NCBI GenBank assembly: GCA_963514095.1
Contig: OY741271.1
Span: 124,001-188,000 of the forward strand
Origin: Eutrigla gurnardus
Lineage: Eukaryota; Chordata; Actinopteri; Perciformes; Triglidae
Direction: 5' to 3'
DNA length: 64,000 nt
The translations under genes were made by a program, and so were the position numbers. The notes under the pieces were generated by a model that was not told the origin of the DNA, made no database searches, and saw only the letters and a program-made list of their open reading frames with translations. Shown here piece by piece: positions 11,644-22,228 of this stretch (the first letter of the stretch is position 1; each line of letters starts with the position of its first letter).

Positions 11644-12393
11644 GTGAGGTCTCTGGCAGGAAAAATATTTGTAATCAATGATTTTATTACCAAGCACAAT
11701 CTTGATTGTTTGTTCTTAACTGAAAACTGGTTAGATCAAAATAACAGTGCTGCTGTTCTTATTGAATCAGCTTCTCCCAACTTCAGTTTTATGAGTGAAG
11801 CTAGAGTGCATAAGAAAGGAGGGGGAGTGGCTGTTTTGTTTAACGATTCCCTCCAATGCAAGCAGATATCTTATGGAAACTTTGCATCCTTTGAATACGT
11901 GGCTCTTCAGTTGAATTCTTCTTCCCGAGTTATGTTCTTAAATGCCTACAGGCCACCTAAATACTGTGCAACCTTTTTTGATGATTTTTCTGAAATACTG
12001 TATATAATCTGTATTGACTCTAACTGTGTGGTTATTGTTGGAGATTTTAACATTCATGTTGACAAACTCCATGACGGGGGGACTAAAGAACTGTGTTGTG
12101 TCATTGATAACTATGGACTGATTCAGCATGTGACAGAGCCCACTCATAACAAAGGTCATACCCTGGACTTGATCATGTCCAAGGGTGTTAGCATTTTAAG
12201 GTTGAGCATTTCTAAGGTTGTTGTGACTGACGTTGCTCTTTCTGATCATTCCTGTGTTTTCTTTGAGAGTGCTATCTCTGTGCAGACATATGTTCAAAGA
12301 AAAGTAATCAAAAACGGTATATCACAGAAAACACCTGTGAAACATTTATCCAGGTGTTCTCCTCCACACCCTTCCTCCCTTGGGTCTCAGTAA
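11644..12393 (+). pseudogene. L2-type LINE ORF2, AP-endonuclease domain
   Basis: This domain nicks target DNA to prime reverse transcription. The 249-codon open stretch has the expected order: NVRSLAGK just upstream, LTENWL (about residue 30), GGGVAVLF, NAYRPPKY, GDFNIH (about 136), THNKGHTLDLI and the catalytic SDHSCVFF (about 205). The start given is the first Met of the open stretch; LINE ORF2 starts somewhat upstream. The frame is lost after 12308, so the domain is disconnected from the RT. Confidence 0.8.
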
Positions 12394-12599
12394 ATGAGCT
12401 TGTTGACAATTTCAATGTGAAAATCACAAATATTATTGATGCCATTGTGCCCACTAAGCTGAAACTGGTCCCTGGCAAAAAAATGTCTCCATGGAGAAAT
12501 GCCACGTTGGTAAGAACAGAAAAAAGAGAGTGTAAAACCTTGGAGGACATCATACAACATCTGAAATCCTCCTCCTGCTGCCTTGATATTCTGCTAACA

Positions 12600-13003
12600 G
12601 GCCTTTTCAAAAATGCATCAAACTGCATGACCCCAGATCTTTTACAGATTGTAAACACGTCTCTTCTGTTAGGTGTCTTCCCACAGGCCTTGAAAACTGC
12701 TGTTGTCAAGCCTCTCTTAAAAAAGAACAATTTAGACATTCACTAATGAACTATAGACCAATATCAAACCTCCCATTTCTGAGTAAAATCATCGAAAAAG
12801 CAGTTTTTAAGCAGCTGAACAACTTCATGGTAATGAACAACTGTTTTGATGTCTTCCAGTCAGGATTTAGACCACACCACAGCACCGAAACAGCTCTTGT
12901 TAAGGTCTTCAATGACATCCACTTAAAGACGGACAATGGTAGAATTTCAGTCTTGGTATTACTTGATCTCAGTGCTGCATTGACACAGTCGATCACAACA
13001 TAC
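12600..13003 (+). pseudogene. L2-type LINE ORF2, reverse transcriptase N-terminal part
   Basis: Two overlapping frames give the thumb-proximal start (NTSLLLGVFPQALKTAVVKP) and then NYRPISNLPFLSKIIEKAVF, FQSGFRPHHSTETALVKV and LVLLDLSAA, the palm block with a catalytic Asp. A stop and frameshift lie near 12746. The frame is cut by the hAT insertion at 13012. Confidence 0.8.
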
Positions 13004-13011
13004 TCCTAGAC

Positions 13012-13830
13012 CAGGGATGCCAGGGTTACGGCCCGCGGGCCGGACCCGGCCCGACTGTACGTCACATCCGGCCCGCGGGTGATAAGGGGAGAATATTTTT
13101 TTAAATTATTATTTTATCTATTTAAAAAAAATATATATACCGTAAATCCTCTAATACTGGCCTGTATTCTATTACCGGCCGGTCTCTAACATTGGACAGG
13201 GCAAGTGTCGACAGGCAGCGTTATTTCTATACTTCCCATTCATTGTCAGGTTCACGTCTCGAAGATTTTGGCCGAGGCTATATTAAAGGATTTACGGTAT
13301 GCCCTGCAATGCATTCGACTCAGGGCGAGTGTGGAGAGACGGTGCGCCGCTGCTTCCCGCAAGCTCTCAAAAATCTTTTAAACTGAATGTTGTCCATCTA
13401 AAATAAAGACAGATTCAGCGACTGCATAGCTTATTTCTCGCATAAAATGTTTTCAGAAACACGTTTCGGTGAACTGTTGTCTTAAAATAAGAGAAAGTTT
13501 CCAAACGAGCCGCCATGTTGGTCGGTTTGAAATCTGGGAGCAGACAGGACAGCAGTGAAAGCGATCGTCCAATCAGGTGCAGCCATGTAGTGTGCACGTG
13601 ATTGTATGAAGGAGAGCACCTGTCAATCATCCTCCTTAATGTAATGTATGTAATTTAGGCCTCATTGTGACGCTATTTTGGTGCCAATGCAATTTCTTTT
13701 TGATGTGTAGGCCTTCATGAATAATTTCAAATAGCCTACCTATCCATGTGTTGAGTCAATGTTTGGCCTTTTCAGTCCAAAAGTGTAATCCGGACCCCTG
13801 AGGTCTCACTTGAAAAAAATATGCCCCCTG
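13012..13830. mobile_element. Non-autonomous hAT (Charlie-like) in the L2 LINE
   Basis: The insertion is flanked by a perfect 8-bp duplication TCCTAGAC (13004-13011 and 13831-13838), the hAT signature. It starts CAGGGATGCC and ends ATGCCCCCTG, with a GGCCCGCGGGCCGG block near the left end. The LINE reading frame resumes right after the second duplication. It carries no transposase. Its middle is the shared cargo module (13139-13630). Confidence 0.9.
13139..13630 (+). repeat. Foldback element and shared cargo module, copy 2
   Basis: The copy begins with the ATACCGTAAATCCTC arm and its complement near 13288-13301. The module follows, with CTAAAATAAAGACAGATTC, AGCTTATTTCTCGC, CGAGCCGCCATGTTGGTC and GCGATCGTCCAATCAGGTGC. 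The last parts match 51830-52066 closely. There is no ORF common to the copies. Confidence 0.75.
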
Positions 13831-13838
13831 TCCTAGAC

Positions 13839-14790
13839 TGTCTGGAAAACTGTGTGGGACTCTCTGGCACAGTATTAAAATGGTTTGAATCCTACTTGAA
13901 GGACAGGGACTACTTTGTGTCTATAGATAATTACACATCTGAGTGGGCAAAAATTACGTGTGGAGTTCCCCAAGGCTCCATTCTGGGCCCTCTTCTGTTC
14001 AATATCTACATGCTTCCACTGGCTCAGATCATGAAAAACAACAAAATATGTTACCATAACTAACGCAGACGATACACAAGTTTACATAACAATATCACCA
14101 GGGGACTATAGTCCAATTCCAGTACTGATTAGATGCATTGAGCAAATCAATAATTGGATGGAGCAGAATTTTCTCAAATTATACAAAGACAAAACTGAAA
14201 TCATTGTTTTTGGAGCCAAGGAAGAACGGTCAAAAGTTAGCACCCAGCTTCAAGTGGTAATGCTAAAAACCACAAACAAAGCCAGAAACTTAGGTGTAGT
14301 CATGGACTCAGACCTGGACTTCAACAGCCACATAAAATCAGTTACAAAGTCAGCCTACTATCACCTAAAGAATATATCAAGGATTAAAGGACTTATGACT
14401 CAGCAGGATTTGGAAAAACTTGTCCATTCATTTATCTTCAGCAGGCTCTACTACTGTAACAGTGTCAGAGTCACCAAGACCAAAAAAGTGGATCACATTA
14501 CTCCGGTTCTCAGGTCTTTACACTGGCTTCCTGTCTGTCAAAGAATTGACTTTAAAATACTACTGCTGGTTTACAAAGCACTGAATGGTTTAGGACCAAA
14601 ATACATTTCTGATCTTCTGCTTAGCTACGAACCATCCAGACCTCTCAGATCATCTGGGGCAGGTCTGCTCTGTGTCCCCAGGGTCAGAACCAAACATGGA
14701 GAGGCAGTGTTCAGTTTTTACGCACCACATATCTGGAACAAACTTCCAGAAAGCTGCAGGTCTGCTGCAAATCTCAGCTGTTTTAAATAA
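13839..14790 (+). pseudogene. L2-type LINE ORF2, reverse transcriptase C-terminal part
   Basis: After the hAT insertion the RT resumes: LSGTVLKWFESYLKDR, GVPQGSILGPLLFNIYM, then a frameshift just before the ADDT catalytic box near 14065. It continues in 14158-14790 with KLYKDKTEIIVFG, NLGVVMDSDLDF, SRLYYCNS, HITPVLRSLHWLPVCQRIDF and HIWNKLPESCRS. This is the usual L2-clade order. 14791-15110 is 3' UTR ending in TTGCC repeats. Confidence 0.85.
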
Positions 14791-15110
14791 GACTGAAGAC
14801 TTATGTTTGCCGCTGCCTTTCAGTAATCAATACTATCTGTGAACTTCTTATGCTGCACTGTATTTTCTATTCCTTGATATTCTTGTTTTTAATGATTTAT
14901 TTTTAATTTATTTTATTATTTAATTTTAAACTTTATTTTATTATTGGTTGGTTTTAATGAGGGTTTTTCTATGCATTATAATTTTGCCTTTATTTTATTT
15001 TAATTCTTCTATTTTTTTCCCCTTTATTATGACATTTTTATGATGTGAAGCACTTTGAGACTGCCTTGTGTATGAAATGTGCTATACAAATAAAGTTGCC
15101 TTGCCTTGCC

Positions 15111-15540
15111 TCACCCTGGCCAGATTTCTTCCATTTTCTCTATGCCGACACTGATCTGTTGGTTCGCAGAGATTCGGACAGCCAGGGAGGGGAGTGAGAT
15201 GATCACGCTGGTCGTGAGGTGAGGGGACAGAGAGTGTCCAAAGAAGAGGAGAGTAAGGACATCTCTTTAATGCCTCTAGGCATTAAAGAGAATTGTTCTG
15301 TGGATGGTAGTGAGGAAAAACAGTTGAGGAGAGAGCGGAGGGAGTGAGGGATTTCAGGTTGTGGCGGCTGGTGACAGTTCGAGGTGTAGAGGGGAGGGAC
15401 GTGGTGGACTTCATGGAGAGGGAGTAAGTCACAAAGTGGTGGTCGGACACTGAGCGGGGTAAGAGAGAATCCGGAGATGCCACGGATCTTGTGAAGACAA
15501 AGTCAAGTTGGTTCCCGGCCCAGTGAGTGGGTGAAGAGCG
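15111..15540 (-). pseudogene. Rex1-type LINE, endonuclease part
   Basis: Minus-strand translation gives THWAGNQLDFVFTRS and the catalytic SVSDHHFVTYSLS, hallmarks of the Rex1 AP-endonuclease end. The frame decays beyond 15283. Upstream (higher coordinates) it is cut by the hAT at 15549 and resumes at 18912. Downstream it is cut by the L2-type LINE and resumes at 9525. Confidence 0.8.
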
Positions 15541-15893
15541 GGTGAGTGCAGGCCTGGACTGGGACAAAAATTTGGCCCTGGACTTTTTGTTCCAGACTGG
15601 CCCACCCCAATCCGCGCGAAGATACTGTGCCAACTCGGCCCGTTGATGTACTGTACATACTGTATAATCACACAAGCCCTTAATAACACTACTATACTGA
15701 ATAATATCCCTTTATATTCTGGAGCCTTGAATAAAATAAATGATGACTACACAGTATGTTGCTCATTTGCTCTTAAGGATACTGGAGAAAGGATTTAAAA
15801 TTCAAGAGTGTTTATTCAACTCTGACTGAAAAAAATATGTAAAGCACATTTTAACAAATTGGACAGTGGACACGAAGAAAAGTGTATTGATAC

Positions 15894-16364
15894 TGTTATG
15901 CACCTGGCCTAGGGGTGCCAGGCTACACAACAAAAAAAGGTGGGAGACAAGTTTTCCAAACAAATTAAGTATTTATTAAATAAACCAATTTAAGTGTTCA
16001 AATCATGATTCAAAATATGGGATGTGGGAGTCAGTAAATCAGTAGTGTAGAGTGTATATGCATGTGCGTGTGTGTGTTGTTTCAACAGAAGTGTTGAGGT
16101 GTGCATGGCTGCGGAGCTGAATAGGAAATGAAAAGAACAGAGAGGGAGGGACTGGGGAAGCAGGCTTTTATAGGGTGTTGGCACCCGGGCCCAGGTGCAC
16201 GCCAATTGAGGCCAATTATGTCACTGCTCCCCAGTCCTAGAAACAATTAGAAAACAGAATGAAATAGGAGACAAAGCAAACAACAACAAACCATAACCAA
16301 TAACCATAGAACCTAAGAGTGAACAACAAACTACTATAATACACAATATACAGGGAACCGTCAC
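15894..16364 (-). repeat. Gypsy 3' LTR
   Basis: Nearly identical to 17487-17976 apart from small indels in a GT tract. It is read on the minus strand. ATAC (15890-15893) directly outside matches ATAC at 17977-17980. The inner border abuts a C14 run that serves as the polypurine tract on the minus strand. Confidence 0.9.
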
Positions 16365-16377
16365 CCCCCCCCCCCCC
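16364..16377 (-). other. Polypurine tract (G14 on the minus strand)
   Basis: A run of 14 G on the minus strand directly precedes the 3' LTR, where a plus-strand primer is expected in LTR retrotransposons. The homopolymer has probably slipped, which blurs the exact LTR border. Confidence 0.65.
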
Positions 16378-16579
16378 ATAAAGACGGGGTCCCAAAGGGA
16401 TCACAGGCAACCCATTTTACATTAGATAAATATACTACCTACTCTCTACCATACCAAACCTCTACTCCAATGGCCGCCTGCCCACTGTCACAGGCCTCCA
16501 CCCCAGCACCCGGATCCAAGGAAGCACTTTAAGGGGTGTAAGACAGACGGAGGTAAAAAGGACCAACGGAGACCGGACC

Positions 16580-16950
16580 TCAGTCATGAGGAGCCCGTGA
16601 CAACGCATCGGCCACCACGTTTTCCGTCCCTTTAACATGACGAATGTCCAGGGTATAGGATTGCAGGAACAGTGACCATCTTAGCAATCTCTGGTTTGGA
16701 CACTGCAAAGAATGTAAGAAAGTCAGAGGGTTATGGTCTGTATAAATAACCAGGGGGGTACTACCGCCCACATAAACACCAAAATGTTGTAAAGCTAAAA
16801 TCAAAGCCAATGCTTCCTTTTCAATGACCGAGTAATTTAGCTGGTAAGAGTTGAATTTCTTGGAATAGAAGCTAACAGGTTTATCTATGCCCAGGTTGTC
16901 CTCTTGCATTAGTACGGCCCCCGCCCCCCTTAGCCGTGCCCCCGAGTCGA
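16580..16950 (-). pseudogene. Gypsy RNase H domain fragment
   Basis: In the intact element this domain removes RNA from the RNA-DNA hybrid during reverse transcription. The open stretch (16909-16580 from its Met) shows the Ty3/gypsy RNase H order: AVLMQEDNLG, PVSFYSKKFN, NYSVIEKEALALILALQHF, VIYTDHNPLTFL, LRWSLFLQSY and the closing HVKGTENVVADALSR. The frame stays open upstream without a Met to about 16950 (DSGAR block). The RT in front of it and the integrase behind it are missing, so it is a fragment. Confidence 0.85.
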
Positions 16951-17470
16951 GATATTCAATACGAACCTCTCGCTACTGCCACACCTGATGCACCTAGCCA
17001 CCCCCCGGCCTAAACCCGCGAGCTATTTTTACCCAGGCAGCTAAGTGCACCTACCAGGGACACTCGTATTAAACAATAAGCGTACAAAATCAAAACCAGC
17101 CAGGCAATTTTTATTTCAACTTAGCTGCACAACTACCAGGAATAAACAACTCCCCAACCGCACAAAATGAACCAAACAGCTACTGTACTGTAACTGAAAT
17201 AACCAAACCTAACCAAATTAACTCAAATCTAAACAGATTCATTCAACTCATAGCAATTAACTGCATCTCCCCAAAGTCCAAATAACAAGCATGTAACATT
17301 GCTTTGTCTACTCACCGGACTGTTGACCAAATAATGGAACGAAGGAACCCCCCGGAAAGATTCCCAAATGACGTCACTCCATTCACAAAACCACAGTGTG
17401 GCACAAACCAATACAGGAGGGAGAGTAAATTGACGCTCCAAACTCACTGCACAAACAAATTACTTCTTAT

Positions 17471-17483
17471 GGACGAGCCCCCA
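17471..17483 (-). other. Primer-binding site, tRNA-Pro type
   Basis: On the minus strand, three bases inside the 5' LTR, the sequence TGGGGGCTCGTCC matches the first 13 bases complementary to the 3' end of tRNA-Pro. The match then ends (ATAAG). Position and sequence fit a reverse-transcription primer site. Confidence 0.7.
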
Positions 17484-17486
17484 TTT

Positions 17487-17976
17487 TGTTATGCACCTGG
17501 CCTCGGGGTGCCAGGCTACACAACAAAAAAAGGTGAGGGACAAGTTTTCCAAACAAATTAAGTATTTATTAAATAAACCAATTTAAGTGTTCAAATCATG
17601 ATTCAAAATATGGGATGTGGAAGTCAGTAAATCAGTAGTGTAGAGTGTATATGCATGAGTGGATTATGTGTGTGTGTGTGTGTGTTGTTTCAACAGAAGT
17701 GTTGAGAGGCGTGCATGGCTGCGGAGCTGAATAGGAAATGAAAAGAACAGAGAGGGAAGGACTGGGGAAGCAGGCTTTTATAGGGCGTTGGCACCCGGGC
17801 CCAGGTGCACGCCAATTGAGGCCAATCAATTATGTCACTGCTCCCCAGTCCTAGAAACAATTAGAAAACAGAATGAAATAGGGGACAAAGCAAACAACAA
17901 CAAACCATAACCAATAACCATAGAACCTAAGAGTGAACAACAAACTATAATACACAATATACAGGGAACCGTCACA
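17487..17976 (-). repeat. Gypsy 5' LTR
   Basis: Partner of 15894-16364. On the minus strand it begins TGTGACGGTTCC and ends GCATAACA. It is the upstream LTR because the primer-binding site adjoins it. The outer flank is ATAC (17977-17980). Confidence 0.9.
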
Positions 17977-18315
17977 ATACTTAAAACACTTTAACTCTGG
18001 TGACCTGATATTGGGGATAGGTCAAAAATTGTCAAAATAGCAGATCTACATGCTCAAACCACACCACATTGCAACATGTGAGTTTTAAGCTTGTAGATCT
18101 GCAAATGTGTGGCATGCTTTGATGAAAATATAAAATAGTGGTTAATAAAAGCAACTATCAATTAATCAGGATAGTATATTATTTTCCAACACTTTAGATA
18201 ACTAGATTTAGTTATAACAAACCACACACTATGCAGAGATCTATTATGTCAAGTAAAGTTCATAGACAACGGTTCTGAACATTTAGTGAATGAGTGTTTA
18301 TCCACAACATGTTAT

Positions 18316-18648
18316 CTAGCACACACACCTGCTATCACCACCACCAATCTCCTCCTCCTCCTGTACCACCATGGCAGCGGGAGCCTCACTTTCACTGTCC
18401 GCCTGCGACACCTGCCTAAAGGGACCCGCCGCAGCTGGCGCAGCCGAAGCCTCGGAGCCTGAGGCCATGCCGTCGCCGGCCCCCGCTGCAGCAAGCATGT
18501 TTAATATGTTTCTGCTCTTAGCGGCAGCAGTAGCGAGAGCTTTTTTTTTCTTTTCCCTCAGTTTTTCTGCACTGCCTTTTTCGTTTTTTCTCCATTTTCG
18601 CTTGTTTTTCGTGTGTGTCTCTTCTCTCTCATAATGATTGCTCATCAT
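18316..18648 (-). CDS. hAT-associated N-terminal ORF, fragment
   Basis: A 110-codon reading frame starts MMSNHYEREE. A strongly basic stretch (KNKRKWRKNEKGSAEKLREK, about residues 14-33) precedes an Ala-rich and then acidic tail. Its place inside the hAT at 15549-18911, on the same strand as the likely transposase, suggests the first exon of the transposase gene. No zinc-finger or catalytic motif is visible and the rest is deleted. The function is inferred only from location. Confidence 0.45.
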   Translation of the reverse strand: MMSNHYEREETHTKNKRKWRKNEKGSAEKLREKKKKALATAAAKSRNILNMLAAAGAGDGMASGSEASAAPAAAGPFRQVSQADSESEAPAAMVVQEEEEIGGGDSRCVC

Positions 18649-18911
18649 TAAAGGTGATTGGACGAGGGGGGGTCTGGAAAATGGGTGGGACTACTGGGCC
18701 TCTGTAGCCTATCATAGGGCCACTGGGCCAGGTATTCTTTAGATAGAAAAGCCACTGGGCCTTGAATGTGTCTGTGGGCTGCAGCTGAGCTCTGATGTCT
18801 CCCTCCCTGGGCTGCAGCAAAAAAAAAAAAAAAAAGGCACCCACTGCCGGCCCATTATTGACCGGCCCACCGGGAAAACTCCGGGTACTCCCTATGGCCA
18901 ATCCACCCCTG

Positions 18912-19000
18912 GGTGAGTGTGAGGTCAAATGTGAAAAACACACGCACACAAACACACACACACACAAACACACGCAAATGCACATACAAACACACACGCA
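18912..19000 (-). pseudogene. Rex1 endonuclease, 5' continuation, and CA tract
   Basis: On the minus strand the sequence right before the hAT reads TTCACATTTGACCTCACACT. This matches the Rex1 text at 43780-43800 and joins with 15540. The rest has become a CA-rich microsatellite (about 18940-18995). Confidence 0.65.
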
Positions 19001-20516
19001 CATACGCCAGGACATTTGAGAACAGGTGACTGTCTTTCTGATTCATGTCTTATCTGGGCCTTGCTCTTTTTGAACGATTGACTTTAGAGAGCAGTTTTAG
19101 TGCAGCAGTGTGAAAATGTAAACAAGGTTGAGAAGGCAGGAGTTTTGTTTATGCAGCCCAATTATCTGATGACACATGCAAACACACACACTCTTATTTT
19201 GTCATGAACATGCAGACATTGCATTTTTTTACATAAGGATTTCAGTGTCTGTGGTTTGATAACACACAGACACACTCCTGGAAAATATTTTTCACTTCAA
19301 CCATTCGGACTAAAAGAGGTTATCACACATCAAAACCATTTTAGTTGAAGACGGAAAATGTATTACACAAGGATGCCAATTTTCTGTAAAGGGTCACCAT
19401 AGAACTCAGTGGGGGAGGGGCTAAAAAGGGGCAATTTTGTGATTGACTTGATTTTTCAAAACTTCACTTTGTTAGGGGGAAATGGGTAATTACAGGAAAA
19501 ATAATGTTTCAATTTCATTTAAAAGGAGGAGGTCAAGAAATATGGTTATAATGGAAATCTATGGTACAAATCCTGTAGTTAACAGTACTCACTTATTATT
19601 CAGATGGGTCGGCCAGTGATAATAATAATACAAGTACAATTTGTTTTTAGAATATTGAATTATCGTGTATTTTTCAAAATGCGGTTAGTGGTATATGATC
19701 AAAACTGGCATCTAAAGGGTTCATTTTTAATTGTGATTGATTAAATCATGATATCAATTAACACTTTTATGAAAAATATTGATCTTTCTTGATTTTATTG
19801 CAGTTTAAAGTTCAAAAGTCCGCTCCTGCAATGTAAAGCTGCCCATGAATGTTGAGCTGAAGAAGCTTGAAGAACAAACCTCTATCCTCTCCGTATCCTC
19901 CATTTTGTGTATGTACATTCATGCAGCAACTTGCTCAGATGAGAGTGTGCTGACTTCAGTGTACATGCATCCAAACTTCAGGAAATCTAATTTTCCAGCA
20001 AACTCTCATTTCTGTGTTCCAAAGCTGCTTTTTCCCACCATCTGGAGGGTGACTCATCTTCTGGGCGACTTCTCTAGCCTATGTCCTCGGCCTATCAGCT
20101 CTACTAATACATTGATCAATTGATTATTCTTACAATTATTATTTAACCATTTAGTTCCCATTATTGTTGATTATGTGTAACAATCATCGATACAATACAA
20201 GTGTTATGGCCACCAAGTCAAAATGCCACAAAGGTCAATAACATAAGACAAAACCAGGTTCAAATGCAAAAATTATTTACTTTTCCCTAACAAAAAGATC
20301 TAAACCTGGACCAAAACAACAAAAAAGGTTCAGATGGGCTGGTGAAAAAAAAAAATCCATCAGACCAGATACTCTCAACTAAGTGGAGAACCTAACTTGA
20401 AACAAAACATAAAAAATGGTAATGCCAGTCCCATCCATCCCCAGCAAAATAAGATTAAATGGATTGAACATAAAAAAAATTATGTAATGAACCCAAACAA
20501 ACCAACAAAACACCAG
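19001..20516. other. No gene seen; dispersed repeat 19225-19425
   Basis: Contains the plus-strand partner of 7765-7990 (19225-19425). The remainder is AT-rich. An ORF at 19845-20123 has no recognisable motif. TGTTATGGCC at 20202 could be an LTR end, but no matching end with a duplication was found. Confidence 0.5.
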
Positions 20517-22225
20517 GGGCCCATTTCAGGAAGCAATTTTAACAAAACCTGAATTCTAAGTTGACCAACTCTGAGATGGGCAACTCAGAGTTTTTGGTTT
20601 CAGAACAGCGGTTGTGAATTAGTTCAATCAACTCTGAGTGTGTAAACTCTGAGTTACGTGCATGCCTGCCGACTCTACAAAGCCATCATCAGTGGAGCTC
20701 CGATACTACGATTCACAATGGCAACCGGGAGAGTTATTAGATATTACTTTGTGTTTATGGAGAAAATATGCTCATCCTGAGAAATTGGAGCAACGTAACG
20801 GCAGCAAAGTAGAGATAGTTTGCGTGACAGACATTTATGGCCCGACTTAATGCGTATAACTGAATGAAACAGTCGATTGATCTAAAGGTGATAGCGCTTT
20901 ATGTTCAGCTCTGTAGAGCGGCTCTGTGGTGTAACGGTTAGCAACGCTGCCTACGGTACAAGCGACGGGTTTGACTCCCGTGGCTCTCAGAGTAGCAGAA
21001 TGAGCAAATCATCATTTTCTTATAGGTGAATTCCCCCCGGGCACGAAAAGAAAGTGGCTTCACCTGAAAATTAAGCATAAGAATATTGCACAAATACGTA
21101 GAATGAGGCATATGATTTTAATCATGTTTCACATTGTGACGACTGCGAACAACGGTAAGTGTAAACCGGTTGTAGTTCCAGCACATACCTAATGTACCCA
21201 ATCTAATGTAGGAAAGGAAAATTTAAAGAAAGGAAACACAGAGCTGGCTGGTGTACAGAGGTGAACGAGAGGCGGGGCTGTGCTCACCGGTTTGATGGCG
21301 GTTCCTCGGTACCTGTTCGTCAACGTTCCAAAATAGCCTCCTGAGCGCAACAGCTCAAGCGTGCTGTCTGAGGTGACTGTTCATTGGTGAGAGAGAGAGA
21401 GAGGAGGAGGACCGGGGAAGCCGGAAGTCTGGATATTGTTATAGCGCCCTAAACTGCAGCTACCCGACCGTCTCAGTCATGATGACGCTTCTAGGTAGTT
21501 ATGGGTTCAGCAGCGATTAACAGTGCGTTGCATAGGGACGTCAGTCTGGTGTGTGTAGTTCAGTCCCCTTCTTGCGGTGTCTCCCAGGTGGGCTTGATAA
21601 CTTGATAAACAATCACCGCTGTGCCGGAGGTGACGTCACAGTAACCATGGTGACAGCTGCGCATCACATGTCCACACAACCAGCTCCAAACAAACAAAGA
21701 AATAGAAAAGACAAGGACCTAATCCCGTCCATAACACACATATTAAACAGTAAATATAAGCGGCTATTTCAACAAAGAAATGTCCTTAAACATTTATAAA
21801 TCTCCCGTTCGCAAAAAATCTAAAGAGCTCTGCAAAGAATCTGGATTATGTCCGCAATATGAAAAGTTGAAAATGTCGGAGAATATTGTTTAGATATGTG
21901 ATCGGTAGGAAAGGTAATCAAAATTCTCTCCCGACGCAAAGCTGCTAGAATCACTTTTATATCGATTAGGTTGACGAGGCAAGGACAGCACATTTTTTCA
22001 GAGTTGGCTCAGATTCCGGAAAAAGGCGGAGACATGTCGGAGAAACTCCCGGTTTGTTGAAGAAAACCTGCCAGCGAGCAGGTTAGGTTCGCGGAGTATG
22101 TTGCCCGGGTAACTGACTCAGATTTATGCTGAACTGGCTTTGTGAAACCGAAAAACCAGAGTTTCCCTCATCTCAGGGTTAACTTACTCCAGGTTTTCAC
22201 TAAACCTGCTTTCTAAAATGGGCCC
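20517..22225. mobile_element. PIF/Harbinger-type DNA transposon, non-autonomous
   Basis: Termini GGGCCCATTTCAGGAAGCA and the complement of the other end, GGGCCCATTTTAGAAAGCA, are flanked by a 3-bp duplication CAG (20514-20516 and 22226-22228). A CWG target with such ends fits PIF/Harbinger elements. The right 400 bp recur inverted at 30260-30600. No transposase or Myb-like ORF is recognisable. A tRNA-like segment lies at 20929-20999. Confidence 0.85.
20929..20999 (+). other. tRNA-like segment (decayed Pol III promoter?)
   Basis: The A-box-like TGGTGTAACGG fits TRGYNNANNNG. Downstream a perfect 5-bp stem ACGGG/CCCGT encloses TTTGACT, like a T arm with one mismatch in the B box. The acceptor ends do not pair and the anticodon loop is too long, so this is not a working tRNA. 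It is more likely a tRNA-derived fragment captured by the transposon. Confidence 0.4.
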
Positions 22226-22228
22226 CAG

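Larger units (their letters stand above)
9526..15110 (+). mobile_element. L2-type LINE, near full length, decayed
   Basis: The element runs from a 5' leader starting GGCTTTCTTACAGTGCAGAC, also found at 63756, to a 3' tail ATAAAGTTGCCTTGCCTTGCC with the short TTGCC repeat used by L2-clade LINEs. ORF1 carries a coiled-coil-like start and an esterase-type region. ORF2 carries an AP-endonuclease and a reverse transcriptase. A hAT element (13012-13830) interrupts ORF2. The LINE is inserted in a Rex1 copy. No clear target duplication was seen. Confidence 0.85.
15894..17976 (-). mobile_element. Ty3/gypsy LTR retrotransposon, internally deleted
   Basis: Two near-identical LTRs enclose only about 1.1 kb, with a 4-bp duplication ATAC outside. 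Internal remains, in minus-strand order, are a primer-binding site next to the 5' LTR, anonymous sequence, an RNase H domain and a G-rich polypurine tract. Gag, protease, most of the reverse transcriptase and integrase are gone. High LTR similarity suggests a fairly recent insertion. It lies inside the hAT at 15549-18911. Confidence 0.9.
15549..18911 (-). mobile_element. hAT element with a gypsy element inserted
   Basis: A perfect 8-bp duplication GGTGAGTG (15541-15548 and 18912-18919) flanks termini CAGGCCTGGACTGG and, from the other side, CAGGGGTGGATTGG. The Rex1 endonuclease text is continuous across the duplication, so the hAT jumped into Rex1. A gypsy element (15894-17976) occupies its middle, leaving about 1.3 kb of hAT sequence. 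Only an N-terminal transposase-like exon remains. Confidence 0.9.

Noticed and set aside
9520..15125. Target duplication for the L2-type LINE (ATTTCT on both sides)
   Set aside because: Six bases not flush with both ends. L2-type LINEs often leave none, so it is not claimed.
20929..20999. Functional tRNA gene
   Set aside because: The acceptor stem cannot pair, the anticodon loop is too long and the B box has a mismatch.
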